From Romboutsia hominis (GTDB lineage: Bacteria > Bacillota > Clostridia > Peptostreptococcales > Peptostreptococcaceae): a DNA stretch of 64,000 bases. Positions 35,837 to 44,623 of the stretch are shown here, in pieces. The stretch spans positions 2,023,565 to 2,087,564 of the forward strand of contig NZ_LN650648.1 of the NCBI RefSeq assembly GCF_900002575.1, in the 5' to 3' direction. The notes below the pieces were generated by a model, which made no database searches, was not told where the DNA came from, and was given only the letters and a program-made list of their open reading frames with translations. Position numbers and translations under genes: made by a program. The first letter of the stretch is position 1; every line of letters starts with the position of its first letter.

Positions 35837-37078
35837 TTATAGCTTTATGTTTTCTACATCTCTACCAACTATACATACTCCTATTTTATCTAAATTAAAT
35901 ACTTTATCTATTACCTTTTTTATAGTTTCTCTATCTATATTATCTATAGATTTTAATATTTCATCACTATTTCTTACCTTTTTATTTAGTAGCATTGCCT
36001 TACCTATTGCCATCATTCTGCTACTTGTACTTTCTAGACCTAGCATATAACTTCCCTTTAATTGTTCTTTAGTTAATCTTATCTCTTCATCACTTAGGTA
36101 ATTGTTTTTAAGATCTTTTATTTCCTCTATAACTAAATTATATACTTCTTCTAGATTTTCGTTACTCATACTAGCAAATATTCCTAACTCTCCACATTGT
36201 CTATATAAACTTTGAGATGAATATATTGAATAAACTAATCCCTCTTCTTCTCTTATCTTTTGGAATAGCCTAGAACTAATGCTTCCTCCAAATATAGTGT
36301 TTATTATAGCTAATGCATAGGCTTCTTCTGTTTCTTCAGATGCTATAGCTTCTAAACCAATTGCTAGATTAACTTGTTCAGTATCTTTATTTTTCGTTAT
36401 ATAAGTATTTTTAAAATCTGCCTTAGTAAAGTTTATATCTACTTCTTTTTTATTCCATGATTTAAACTTATCTTCTATTTCTTTTACTATTTCTTCAAAA
36501 TTAAAGTTTCCACATATAGATATTACTGAATTATTAGGTACATAATAATTGCCAAAATACTCTTCTATTTCTTTTTTGTTTATATCAAATAAAGACTTTT
36601 CTGTCCCTATTATGTTGTATCCTAAAGAATGCCCTTTATATATTCCTTCACTCAATAAGTCATAAGCTAAATCTTCTGGAGAATCTTCATACATCTTTAA
36701 TTCTTCAAGTATTACTAATCTTTCTTTATCTATATCAGTTTGATTAAACAGTGGATTTAACATCATATCACTTAATATGTCTATTCCTTTATTTATATGA
36801 GAATCTAATAATTTAACGTAATAACATGTACATTCTTTGCTTGTAAAAGCATTTATTTGTCCACCTAAATTATCTATCTCATTTGCAATATCTTTTGAAG
36901 TTCTATTTTTAGTGCCTTTAAATAGCATATGTTCTATAAAGTGAGATATACCACTTATTTTCTCATCCTCTATTCTTGAACCTGCGTTTATCCATACCCC
37001 TAGTGCAATAGACTTTAAATAAGGTATCTCTTCACCTATTATTGTTAGTCCATTATCTAATACGTGTGTTTTATACAT
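35837..37078 (-). CDS. M16-family zinc metallopeptidase
   Basis: A 413-residue insulinase-like peptidase (MlpA/YmxG type). The inverted zinc motif HFIEH (about 46-50) with the downstream Glu is visible in HMLFKGTKNR... and ILEELKMYEDSP. The C-terminal inactive half contains LFQKIREEEGLVYSIYS. An in-frame ATG at 37090 overlaps the ribosome site GGAGGG, so ATG 37078 is preferred. The order ylxY-M16-ylmC is the same as in Bacillus. Substrate unknown. Confidence 0.92.
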   Translation of the reverse strand: MYKTHVLDNGLTIIGEEIPYLKSIALGVWINAGSRIEDEKISGISHFIEHMLFKGTKNRTSKDIANEIDNLGGQINAFTSKECTCYYVKLLDSHINKGIDILSDMMLNPLFNQTDIDKERLVILEELKMYEDSPEDLAYDLLSEGIYKGHSLGYNIIGTEKSLFDINKKEIEEYFGNYYVPNNSVISICGNFNFEEIVKEIEDKFKSWNKKEVDINFTKADFKNTYITKNKDTEQVNLAIGLEAIASEETEEAYALAIINTIFGGSISSRLFQKIREEEGLVYSIYSSQSLYRQCGELGIFASMSNENLEEVYNLVIEEIKDLKNNYLSDEEIRLTKEQLKGSYMLGLESTSSRMMAIGKAMLLNKKVRNSDEILKSIDNIDRETIKKVIDKVFNLDKIGVCIVGRDVENIKL

Positions 37079-37272
37079 ACTTCCCTCCATTTATAATGTC
37101 ATTTTATAATTTAATATATTTATAAAGTTTTTTATTTTTACTTAGTGCTTTACATGAGATATGTAGTAAATATCTATACCCTAATATAAAAAATCTAAAT
37201 ATTAGTAGTTTTTATTAAACTACATGTATTAAATTATAAGTTACTATTTTTATTTATTCAACTATTACTATC

Positions 37273-38004
37273 CTAAAATACATCACTTAGCTTACCTGGT
37301 TTTAACCCCTTGTCCCTAATTATATTTATAATATCATCTACACATTGGACTGTTGCATTTGTTGGATGCATTAAAACTATACTATTATCTACTATGTCTT
37401 TTTTCTTAATTCTTTCAATTATAACATCTGGTTCTTCTCTATTTTTCCAGTCTATTGTGTCTATATCCCACTTTATAGATGTATATCCCATTTCTTTTGC
37501 TGCTTTTACAGTGTTGTCCCCAAATGAACCTGATGGTGCTTGGAAAAATTTAGTTTCTTCCTTTATTATATCTTCTATTATTTTCTTTGATGTTTTTATT
37601 TGTTCTAAATTTTCTTCATAAGATAAGTTTGCATAGTCTAAATGTTTATGTCCATGGTTTCCTATTTCGTGTCCTTCTTCCTTAATTTTTAGAAGTAATT
37701 CTTTATTGTTTTCTGCCCATCTACCAGTTACATTAAAGGTTATCTTTACATCTTCTTTTTTTAGTGCTTCTAGTATTCCCTCTACATATTCACTTTCCCA
37801 TCCTAGGTCTACGTTGCAAGTTAATGCAACGTATCCACTTTTAACTTTTGTTCCTTGGTAGTATGGCTGATTTGCTACATCTAAGTTTAAGGTTGGTTTT
37901 GTCTCTCTTTTCATAAAGTATAACCCAGAAATTACAATTAATATAACTGCTATTAATCCTATAATGACTTTTTTTAATTTTTTCTTATTGATTACTATCA
38001 TCAT
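37273..38004 (-). CDS. YlxY-type polysaccharide deacetylase homologue with altered active site
   Basis: A 243-residue membrane-anchored NodB-fold protein: one N-terminal helix (about 10-30), then a NodB domain. Compared with PdaB-type enzymes: motif 1 (usually TFDxxWG) reads TCNVDLGW, so the first Asp is Asn. Motif 2 NHGHKH keeps both zinc histidines. Motif 3 reads FQAPSGSF, where the usual Arg is Gln. Motifs 4 (DTIDW) and 5 (LMHP) are intact. It sits between pnp and the M16 peptidase, as ylxY does in Bacillus. Start ATG 38004 after AGGGGG. Probably catalytically impaired, perhaps a cell-wall-binding protein. Confidence 0.82.
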   Translation of the reverse strand: MMIVINKKKLKKVIIGLIAVILIVISGLYFMKRETKPTLNLDVANQPYYQGTKVKSGYVALTCNVDLGWESEYVEGILEALKKEDVKITFNVTGRWAENNKELLLKIKEEGHEIGNHGHKHLDYANLSYEENLEQIKTSKKIIEDIIKEETKFFQAPSGSFGDNTVKAAKEMGYTSIKWDIDTIDWKNREEPDVIIERIKKKDIVDNSIVLMHPTNATVQCVDDIINIIRDKGLKPGKLSDVF

Positions 38005-38132
38005 AATAGTTTTCCCCCTAATCAAGCCTTAATTATGTACAACTTCTTATATATTTTATTAGGTTGTATTAATATTTATGACTCTATTTCTTTGAGATTA
38101 TTTTTGTATTGTATATTACTTTTAATCAAACT

Positions 38133-38166
38133 AAAAGACTGTAGAAAATTAGTTCTACAGTCTTTT
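38133..38166 (-). terminator. terminator of pnp
   Basis: Perfect 14-base arms AAAAGACTGTAGAA/TTCTACAGTCTTTT with a 6-base loop, just after the pnp stop. Confidence 0.85.
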
Positions 38167-38178
38167 TGTATTAATATA

Positions 38179-40284
38179 TTATTTTTCTTCTTTTTTCTCA
38201 GGCTTTGGTAAAAGTACTTTTCTAGATAAGTTTACTCTTCCTTTTTCATCTATTTCAGTTACTTTAACTTCTACTTCATCTCCTATGTTTAGTACATCTT
38301 CAACTTTAGCTACTCTTTCGTGTGCTATATGAGATATATGAAGTAATCCTTCTTTTCCTGGAAGTATTTCAACAAATGCTCCAAAGTTCATTATTCTAGT
38401 TACTTTACCAGTATAAGTTTTTCCAACTTCAGCTTCAGCAACTATATCATTTATAAGCTTTTGAGCAAGTTTTATCATATCAGCATCTATTCCTGCTATG
38501 AATACTTCTCCTGTTTGTTCTATATCTATTTTAACTCCAGTTTCATCTATTATCTTAGTTATAACCTTTCCACCAGGTCCTATAACGTCTCTTATCTTAT
38601 CTGGGTTTATATTCATTGTTACTATCTTAGGTGCATACTTAGATAATTCAGGTTTTGGCTCACTTATTGTCTTTCTCATTTCATTAAGTATGTGTATTCT
38701 ACCAGCTTTAGCTTGAGTTAATGCATCTCTTAGTACTTGCTCATCTATACCAGCTATTTTTATATCCATTTGTATAGCTGTTATACCTTTTTCAGTACCT
38801 GCAACTTTAAAGTCCATATCTCCTAAGTGGTCTTCCATACCTTGTATATCTGAAAGTACTGCTACTTTATTGTCATGCTTTATAAGACCCATTGCAATTC
38901 CTGCTACCATATCTTTTAGAGGAACACCAGCGTCAAGTAGTGATAATGTTGAACCACAAACACTACCTTGAGAAGTTGAACCATTTGAGCTAAGTACCTC
39001 AGATACAACTCTTATTGCATATGGGAATTCTTCTTTAGATGGTAATACTGGAAGTAAAGCTCTTTCAGCTAAAGCTCCGTGACCTATTTCTCTTCTCCCT
39101 GGACCTCTTGATGGTCTAGCTTCACCAACACTGTATGCTGGGAAGTTGTAGTGATGCATATATCTTTTACTTTCTTCTTCATCAAGTCCGTCAAGTATTT
39201 GAACATCCCCTAAAGCTCCAAGTGTAGCTATAGACATTACTTGAGTTTGACCTCTTGTAAATAATCCAGAACCATGAGTTCTTGGTATAAATCCATTATC
39301 ACACCATATAGGTCTTATTTCATCTAGCTTTCTGTTATCTGGTCTTACATTTTCATGTACTATTAATTTTCTAACTTCTTCTTTTATTATAGCATGAAGA
39401 GTTTCTTCTATGTCTTGTTCAAATTCTTCAGCTATTTCTGCAAAATGTTCAAAAGTTTCAGCTTTAACAGCATCCATCTTTTCCATTCTTTCTAACTTTT
39501 CAAATGTTTTTATAGCTTTAGCCATTTTTTCGCTTGCAAATTCACGAACAGCTTTTTCTATATCTTCATCTACTTGATGAAGTACAACTTCCATTTTTTC
39601 TTTTCCAACTTCAGCTACTATTTGTTCTATAAATTCAACTATCTTTTTGATTTCTTCATGAGCAAATAATATAGCTTCAAGCATTATTTCATCTGGTATT
39701 TCTTCAGCCCCTGCTTCAACCATCATTATAGCATCTTTAGTTCCTGATACTACAAGGTGCATAGAACTCTTTTCTCTTTCCTCTGCTGTTGGGTTAACAA
39801 CAAACGCCCCGTCAACAAGTCCTATTAAAACAGAACCTGTTGGTCCATTAAATGGTATATCAGATATAGATAATGCTACTGAAGAACCTATCATTGCTAC
39901 TATGTCAGGAGTACAGTCTTGGTCTACTGATAAAACTGTTGCAACTACTTGTACATCATTTCTAAATCCTTTAGGGAATAAAGGTCTTATAGGTCTATCT
40001 ATAAGTCTTGATGTAAGTATAGCTTTTTCCGACGGCTTTCCTTCTCTTTTTAAGAATCCTCCTGGTATTTTACCTACTGAGTATAACTTTTCTTCATAAT
40101 CTACACTTAGTGGGAAGAAATCTATTCCATCTCTTGGTGCAGAAGACTTAGATACGTTAACCATTACCATCGTATCTCCGTATCTAAGTATAGCACTACC
40201 ACTAGCAAGTTCTGCTATTTTTCCTATTTCAACAGAAAGTTCTCTCCCTGCTAAATCCATTTTAAATATTTTATGTTCAAACAT
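38179..40284 (-). CDS. pnp: polynucleotide phosphorylase
   Basis: A 701-residue PNPase: two RNase PH-like cores (about 10-225 and 310-545) separated by an all-helical linker, a KH domain (about 555-615; [16 protein letters not shown]) and an S1 domain (about 620-692; [21 protein letters not shown]). It degrades RNA 3'-5' with phosphate. Start ATG after AGAGGAGG. Unlike Bacillus, rpsO does not directly precede it; three genes intervene. It has its own promoter and terminator. Confidence 0.97.
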   Translation of the reverse strand: MFEHKIFKMDLAGRELSVEIGKIAELASGSAILRYGDTMVMVNVSKSSAPRDGIDFFPLSVDYEEKLYSVGKIPGGFLKREGKPSEKAILTSRLIDRPIRPLFPKGFRNDVQVVATVLSVDQDCTPDIVAMIGSSVALSISDIPFNGPTGSVLIGLVDGAFVVNPTAEEREKSSMHLVVSGTKDAIMMVEAGAEEIPDEIMLEAILFAHEEIKKIVEFIEQIVAEVGKEKMEVVLHQVDEDIEKAVREFASEKMAKAIKTFEKLERMEKMDAVKAETFEHFAEIAEEFEQDIEETLHAIIKEEVRKLIVHENVRPDNRKLDEIRPIWCDNGFIPRTHGSGLFTRGQTQVMSIATLGALGDVQILDGLDEEESKRYMHHYNFPAYSVGEARPSRGPGRREIGHGALAERALLPVLPSKEEFPYAIRVVSEVLSSNGSTSQGSVCGSTLSLLDAGVPLKDMVAGIAMGLIKHDNKVAVLSDIQGMEDHLGDMDFKVAGTEKGITAIQMDIKIAGIDEQVLRDALTQAKAGRIHILNEMRKTISEPKPELSKYAPKIVTMNINPDKIRDVIGPGGKVITKIIDETGVKIDIEQTGEVFIAGIDADMIKLAQKLINDIVAEAEVGKTYTGKVTRIMNFGAFVEILPGKEGLLHISHIAHERVAKVEDVLNIGDEVEVKVTEIDEKGRVNLSRKVLLPKPEKKEEK

Positions 40285-40332
40285 TAATTGCTTGCCTCCT
40301 CTTTAAAAAACACGTTTATCATCCTATGTATT

Positions 40333-40361
40333 ATATTATCAAAAATAGTATAAATTAACAA
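40333..40361 (-). promoter_or_regulatory. pnp promoter
   Basis: Minus strand -35 TTGTTA (40356-40361), 17-base spacer, -10 TAATAT (40333-40338), giving a leader of roughly 40-45 bases. Confidence 0.45.
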
Positions 40362-40486
40362 CATAAAAGTAATTTACTATATTTGAGATAGCTTTGTTTA
40401 AATAACCTATTATTAATTTATTATTTACTTATTGATATAAATTTAGTCATATATGTTTTAATCAATTAATATATTCTTTTTAAATA

Positions 40487-40534
40487 AAAAGTCTGTGTTT
40501 AACTTAAAATACTTTAAGTCAAATACAGACTCTT
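40487..40534 (-). terminator. terminator of the phosphatase gene
   Basis: Long imperfect stem AGTCTGT...ACTTAAA/TTTAAGT...ACAGACT with a 4-base loop and flanking A and T runs, directly after the stop at 40539. Confidence 0.75.
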
Positions 40535-40538
40535 TATA

Positions 40539-41279
40539 TTAATATAAATATCTATCTCTTAATTCTTTTAGATCTTCTACTGTTAATCCAAATTCATTGT
40601 ATAAATATTCTTCTGTAGTTTTATAATCTTCATCTATTCTTCTAAATGCTTCGTTTATATAATCTTCATTTACACCAAATAAATATTTTAATTTTTCCTC
40701 AGGAACATTTTTTAACTCAGGTTGTACTTTCATTATCTCTTCTATGGCATCTTGTGCTGATTGATTGCTTTTTAAATAATCTTTTATTATATCTTCTCTA
40801 CTTACACCTAATATCATTAAAATTATAGCACATCCTACTCCAGTTCTATCTTTTCCTGCTGTACAGTGAGTTAAAATTGGTAGGTTATTTTCATCTCTAA
40901 TAAGTTCAACTAATCTTTTATATGATTTGTTATTTACTGGTAAATCATAATATCTTTCTTTTAACATATTAAAAGCATTTTCATTTTCAAACATATTTAA
41001 TAACATTTCTTTGACAGATCCAAACTTAGCCGCGCTCATATCATCCATATTCATAGCAGATACTCTTATGTACTCTATATTTTCTATTTCTTCTGTTGGA
41101 TTTTCTTTACTTTCTTCTTCGCTTCTATAATCAAATACTAACTTTATGTTTAAATCTCTTAATGTCTGTATATCATCACTACTTAAATTAGCTAAATTTC
41201 CAGATCTGAAAAATAATCCTTTTTTTACAGTTCTTCCATCTGACGACTTACATCCTCCAATGTCTCTAAAGTTTATCAA
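40539..41279 (-). CDS. protein-tyrosine/dual-specificity phosphatase family protein
   Basis: A 246-residue cysteine phosphatase. The N-terminal signature NFRDIGGCKSSDGRTVKKGLFFRSG and the P-loop HCTAGKDRTG (about 137-146; Cys nucleophile, Arg, and an extra Lys) match the bacterial LipA/IphP-type Tyr/phosphoinositide phosphatases. It has no signal peptide, so is cytosolic. Start TTG 41279 after GGAGGGATAAGT. The frame encoding MINFRDIGG is typical of the family start, which supports TTG. Physiological target unknown. Transcribed away from the divergent arsR gene. Confidence 0.87.
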   Translation of the reverse strand: MINFRDIGGCKSSDGRTVKKGLFFRSGNLANLSSDDIQTLRDLNIKLVFDYRSEEESKENPTEEIENIEYIRVSAMNMDDMSAAKFGSVKEMLLNMFENENAFNMLKERYYDLPVNNKSYKRLVELIRDENNLPILTHCTAGKDRTGVGCAIILMILGVSREDIIKDYLKSNQSAQDAIEEIMKVQPELKNVPEEKLKYLFGVNEDYINEAFRRIDEDYKTTEEYLYNEFGLTVEDLKELRDRYLY

Positions 41280-41402
41280 AACTTATCCCTCCTTATCATT
41301 TACATTTGATACATACCCTAAATAATTATAATAAAACATAGGTATAATTTTCTATAAAAATCACATTTTAGAAATATATTTTATATAAATTTTTAAGTAT
41401 AC

Positions 41403-41431
41403 TTGAAATATTTAATTAAGAGTACTATAAT
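41403..41431 (+). promoter_or_regulatory. arsR-nifX-like operon promoter
   Basis: -35 TTGAAA (41403-41408), 17-base spacer, -10 TATAAT (41426-41431). The start codon is 36 bases further on. Confidence 0.7.
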
Positions 41432-41435
41432 CTAA

Positions 41436-41451
41436 TTAAGTAATCACTTAA
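41436..41451 (+). promoter_or_regulatory. candidate ArsR operator
   Basis: Inverted repeat TTAAGT-AATC-ACTTAA lying just downstream of the -10 and before the ribosome site, well placed for self-repression. A second short palindrome AAGTATACTT (41395-41404) overlaps the -35. Confidence 0.6.
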
Positions 41452-41466
41452 CTAAAAGGAGTGAAC

Positions 41467-41832
41467 ATGAATAATTTAGCTAAAGTATTTAAGGCACTAA
41501 GTGATGAAACAAGACTTAAAGTTCTTTTGTTAGTTTCAAAAAGAGATATTTGCCAAAAAGGAATCTCTAGGTACTTAGGTATAACTGATTCATCAGTATC
41601 TCAGCACATAAAGGTTTTAAAGGAAGCTGAGATAATAAGAGGATATAAAGAAGGATACTACGTTTTTTATCATATTAATGAAAATGTTTTTAATGAATGT
41701 ATATCATTTTTTAATTCTCTAGGAAATATTAATGAAAACTTATTAGATTTATCAAACATTAATCTTATAAGTACAGACTGCAGTACTAACTGCAAATCTA
41801 TAAAAAAATGTTGTAAAAGAAGGGATGTTTAA
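41467..41832 (+). CDS. ArsR-family metal- or redox-responsive regulator
   Basis: A 121-residue ArsR/SmtB winged helix. KVFKALSDETRLKVLLLV (about 6-23) and the recognition helix DSSVSQHIKVLKEAEII (about 46-62) are typical. The usual ELCVCD sensor is absent, with a single Cys in KRDICQKGI. Instead the C-terminal tail is DCSTNCKSIKKCC, with four cysteines, a likely metal or Fe-S site. GTG at 41461 overlaps the ribosome site, so ATG 41467 after AAAAGGAG is chosen. Two bases from the NifX-like gene in one operon. Confidence 0.87.
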   Translation: MNNLAKVFKALSDETRLKVLLLVSKRDICQKGISRYLGITDSSVSQHIKVLKEAEIIRGYKEGYYVFYHINENVFNECISFFNSLGNINENLLDLSNINLISTDCSTNCKSIKKCCKRRDV

Positions 41833-41834
41833 TT

Positions 41835-42206
41835 ATGAAAATTTGTATGCCAGTAGAAGTAAATGAAGGTCTTTTAAGTAAGCCATTTGGACACTTTGGT
41901 TCAGCTCCAATGTTTTTAGTTTACGACTCAGAAACTAAGGAAGTGTCTGCTTTAGATAATGGAGATTTAGGGCATGAACATGGAAAATGCCAACCTATAA
42001 AAGCTTTATCAGGAAATGTTGTAGATGCAGTTATAGTTGGTGGTATAGGTCAAGGTGCTATAGTTAAATTAAATTCTATGGGAATAAAAGTGTATAAGGC
42101 TTTAGGAGCTACTTTAAAAGAAAATATAGATTTATTCAATGAAAACAAATTAAATGAATTCCCAAGTAATCACACATGCTCTCATGATGGATGCAACCAT
42201 CATTAG
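41835..42206 (+). CDS. dinitrogenase Fe-Mo cofactor (NifX/NifB-type) domain protein with His/Cys tail
   Basis: A 123-residue single-domain protein of the NifX/NafY/VnfX fold (MKICMPVEVNEGLLSKPFGHFGSAPMFLVYD; DAVIVGGIGQGAIVKLNSMGIKVY). Such stand-alone proteins occur in many anaerobes without nitrogenase and may handle Fe-S or other metal clusters. The C-terminal tail HTCSHDGCNHH adds a metal-binding cluster. Ribosome site GAAGGGATG lies in the end of arsR, so translation is coupled. No nif genes are nearby. Confidence 0.88.
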   Translation: MKICMPVEVNEGLLSKPFGHFGSAPMFLVYDSETKEVSALDNGDLGHEHGKCQPIKALSGNVVDAVIVGGIGQGAIVKLNSMGIKVYKALGATLKENIDLFNENKLNEFPSNHTCSHDGCNHH

Positions 42207-42236
42207 AATATAAGTTTTGCATAATTATCAACATAT

Positions 42237-42273
42237 AAAAGCCTCTTATTAAATCTTTAATAAGAGGCTTTTT
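42237..42273 (+). terminator. terminator of the arsR operon
   Basis: Stem AAAAGCCTCTTATTA/TAATAAGAGGCTTTT with a 6-base loop, followed by TTAT. Confidence 0.85.
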
Positions 42274-42334
42274 ATATAATTCTTAACTACAGTAGTTAAC
42301 CACAGTTTTTTAAGTATAATAATTTTCTTAAATG

Positions 42335-42366
42335 CAAAAAAGTTATCTCTTACGAGATAACTTTTT
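42335..42366 (-). terminator. terminator of rpsO
   Basis: Stem AAAAAAGTTATCTC/GAGATAACTTTTT with a 4-base loop, 17 bases after the rpsO stop on the minus strand. Confidence 0.85.
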
Positions 42367-42382
42367 ATATATAGAAAAATTA

Positions 42383-42637
42383 TTATTTTCTTAATCCTAA
42401 CTTAGCTATTAACGCTCTGTATCCTTCTAAGTCTCTGTCTTTTAAGTAAGCTAATAAGTTTCTTCTTCTACCAACCATCTTTAAAAGACCTCTTCTTGAG
42501 TGGTGATCTTTTTTGTGGATTTTTAAGTGGTCGTTTAATTCGTTTATTCTAGCTGTTAATAAAGCTATTTGTACTTCTGGAGAACCAGTATCTCCTTCAC
42601 TTCTTCCGAATTCTTTTATTATTTCTAATTTGTTCAT
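42383..42637 (-). CDS. rpsO: 30S ribosomal protein S15
   Basis: An 84-residue S15, close to the normal length, with the conserved helices [48 protein letters not shown] and the C-terminal helix. It binds 16S rRNA early in assembly. Start ATG after TATGGAGG. Its leader, between ribF and the start, holds a candidate autoregulatory pseudoknot. Confidence 0.98.
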   Translation of the reverse strand: MNKLEIIKEFGRSEGDTGSPEVQIALLTARINELNDHLKIHKKDHHSRRGLLKMVGRRRNLLAYLKDRDLEGYRALIAKLGLRK

Positions 42638-42666
42638 TTGAATACCTCCATAATATTTAAAAATCG

Positions 42667-42721
42667 CCTATTACTAAGCACGAATTGGAGTAATTCTATG
42701 CCGAGTAATGGTTTACTCCAA
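42667..42721 (-). promoter_or_regulatory. candidate S15 autoregulatory leader (pseudoknot)
   Basis: Two stems interlock. One pairs 42685-42693 with 42713-42721 (TTGGAGTAA/TTACTCCAA, nine pairs). The other pairs 42667-42675 with 42704-42711 (CC-T-ATTACT/AGTAATGG with one bulge). The order is crossing, so together they form an H-type pseudoknot directly upstream of the rpsO ribosome site. S15 is known to repress its own synthesis through structured leaders in several phyla. Confidence 0.6.
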
Positions 42722-43666
42722 CTATTTTACCATACATTCACTAATATTGCAAACATAGTTTTCTCTTACATAGTTGGTATCTTTTTTCAATTGTTGTTTT
42801 AGTTCTTCTAAGGATGAAAACTTACGCTCATCTCTAATTCTTTCTAAAAACTCAACTTTTATAATCTTGCCATATATATCTTCATTAAAATCTAATATAT
42901 TAGTTTCTATTGATAGCTTATCCCCATTTACAGTAGGATTAAAGCCTATATTTGTTGCGCCATAGTAAGTATTACCATCAATATATACTTTTGTTGCATA
43001 TATACCATTTTTAGGTATTATCATATTTTTATCGCCTTGAATATTAGCTGTTGGAAAACCTATAGTTCTTCCAAGTTTTTTAGCGTGTATAACTTCTCCT
43101 TTTATTTCATAGTTATGTCCTAAATATTTTTTTACTTTAGATACTTGTCCATCTTTTATAAGATTTCTTATATAAGTACTGCTAACTCTTATATCATCTA
43201 TTTTTATAGGATTTACTATCTCTAGTTCAAAGTTATACTCACTACATAACTCCTTTAATAAATTTACATTTCCTTCTTTATTTTTTGCAAATGTAAAGTC
43301 ATATCCAACTATTATTTTCTTAACGCCTAACCTATCTATTAAGATGTCTTTTACAAACTCTCTTGGAGATATTTTAGTCATATATTCATCAAAAGGTATA
43401 CTTATTATTAAATCTATACCCATATCTTTTATTCTTTGTTCTTTTTCTTTACTGCTTATAATATTTTTTATTGAGTTTTTTATAAAATAATTTGCTGGAT
43501 GGTTGTCAAAGGTAAATACTACACTTTTTATATTGTTTTTAAATCCATATTCTACTGCTTTTTTAACTAAGACTTGATGACCTTTATGAAGTCCATCAAA
43601 GTTACCAATTGTAACTACACTTTTATTTATGTTTTGTATTTTATCTATAGATTTTATAATATCCAT
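42722..43666 (-). CDS. ribF: bifunctional riboflavin kinase/FAD synthetase
   Basis: A 314-residue RibF (RibC in Bacillus). The N-terminal nucleotidyltransferase domain has TIGNFDGLHKGHQ (about 20-32) and SSTYIRN. The C-terminal kinase domain has GRTIGFPTANI (about 198-208), TNIGFNPT (about 238) and the LEFLERIRDERKF-like end. It makes FMN and FAD. Start ATG after GGGGACTC. Part of the rimP-to-rpsO cluster, 36 bases after truB. Confidence 0.96.
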   Translation of the reverse strand: MDIIKSIDKIQNINKSVVTIGNFDGLHKGHQVLVKKAVEYGFKNNIKSVVFTFDNHPANYFIKNSIKNIISSKEKEQRIKDMGIDLIISIPFDEYMTKISPREFVKDILIDRLGVKKIIVGYDFTFAKNKEGNVNLLKELCSEYNFELEIVNPIKIDDIRVSSTYIRNLIKDGQVSKVKKYLGHNYEIKGEVIHAKKLGRTIGFPTANIQGDKNMIIPKNGIYATKVYIDGNTYYGATNIGFNPTVNGDKLSIETNILDFNEDIYGKIIKVEFLERIRDERKFSSLEELKQQLKKDTNYVRENYVCNISECMVK

Positions 43667-43702
43667 AATGAGTCCCCACTAAATTATAGTATTTTTTTAG
43701 TT

Positions 43703-44611
43703 TTATACTATAAATAGTTTATCACTCTTTACACTTATTTCGCTACCTTTTTTAATTAATTTACCACTACCTAAAAATTCACCTTCACAGTAAACTCTTA
43801 CAATTTCATCATTTTCATTGAAATCTTTTTGTGTAAATCTTCTTGCATCTATTATTCCACCATTTACATAATACTTTCTTGCATTAGGGTGTATAGATAG
43901 ACTGTTAAAGTTTGATAATACGTAGTCTATGTCATATAAATGTTCTTCTAAAGTGTTGTTTTCCTTGTATTCTTGTAATTGTTCTAAAGTTATAGCATTT
44001 TCTAAATTAAATTTACCTGAAGATGTTCTAAGTAAGAAAGACATATGACCTCCACAACCTAGAACTTGTCCTATATCATAACATATACTTCTGACATAAG
44101 TTCCCTTTGAACACATTACATAAAACATTATTTTATTGTCATTTATGCTAAGTATTTCTAGTTTTTTAATATGCACTGGTCTAGTCTTTAGCTTTATTTC
44201 ATCTGCTCTTCCGCTTCTAACTAAATCACACATTCTTTTTCCATTTACCTTAAGTGCAGAATACATTGGAGGTAACTGATCTATATATCCTCTTTGAGTT
44301 TCAAAAGCTTTTTCTATTTCTTCTTTAGTGTAGTTAAAGTTGTCAACTCTATCTATTATCTCTCCTGAAGAATCGTAAGTGTCTGTAGTTATACCAAGAG
44401 TTAATTCACAAATATAGCTCTTATCTTTATTTAGTATAAGTTCACTTACTTTAGTTGCTTTTCCTATACATATAGGTAATACCCCTGCCGCATCTGGGTC
44501 AAGGGTACCTGTATGTCCAACTTTCTTTATATTTAAGGTTTTTCTTACTACACTAACAACATCATGAGATGTCATTCCTGTAGGCTTTATTATGTTTACT
44601 ATTTTGTTCAT
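43703..44611 (-). CDS. truB: tRNA pseudouridine(55) synthase
   Basis: A 302-residue TruB. KPTGMTSHDVV (about 9-19), the catalytic GHTGTLDPDAAGVL (Asp near 38) and the SKGTYVRSICYDIG (about 170) signatures are intact, and there is a C-terminal PUA-like domain. It makes the T-loop pseudouridine. Start ATG with AAGGTG upstream, 12 bases after nrnA. Confidence 0.97.
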   Translation of the reverse strand: MNKIVNIIKPTGMTSHDVVSVVRKTLNIKKVGHTGTLDPDAAGVLPICIGKATKVSELILNKDKSYICELTLGITTDTYDSSGEIIDRVDNFNYTKEEIEKAFETQRGYIDQLPPMYSALKVNGKRMCDLVRSGRADEIKLKTRPVHIKKLEILSINDNKIMFYVMCSKGTYVRSICYDIGQVLGCGGHMSFLLRTSSGKFNLENAITLEQLQEYKENNTLEEHLYDIDYVLSNFNSLSIHPNARKYYVNGGIIDARRFTQKDFNENDEIVRVYCEGEFLGSGKLIKKGSEISVKSDKLFIV

Positions 44612-44623
44612 GTTTTTATCACC

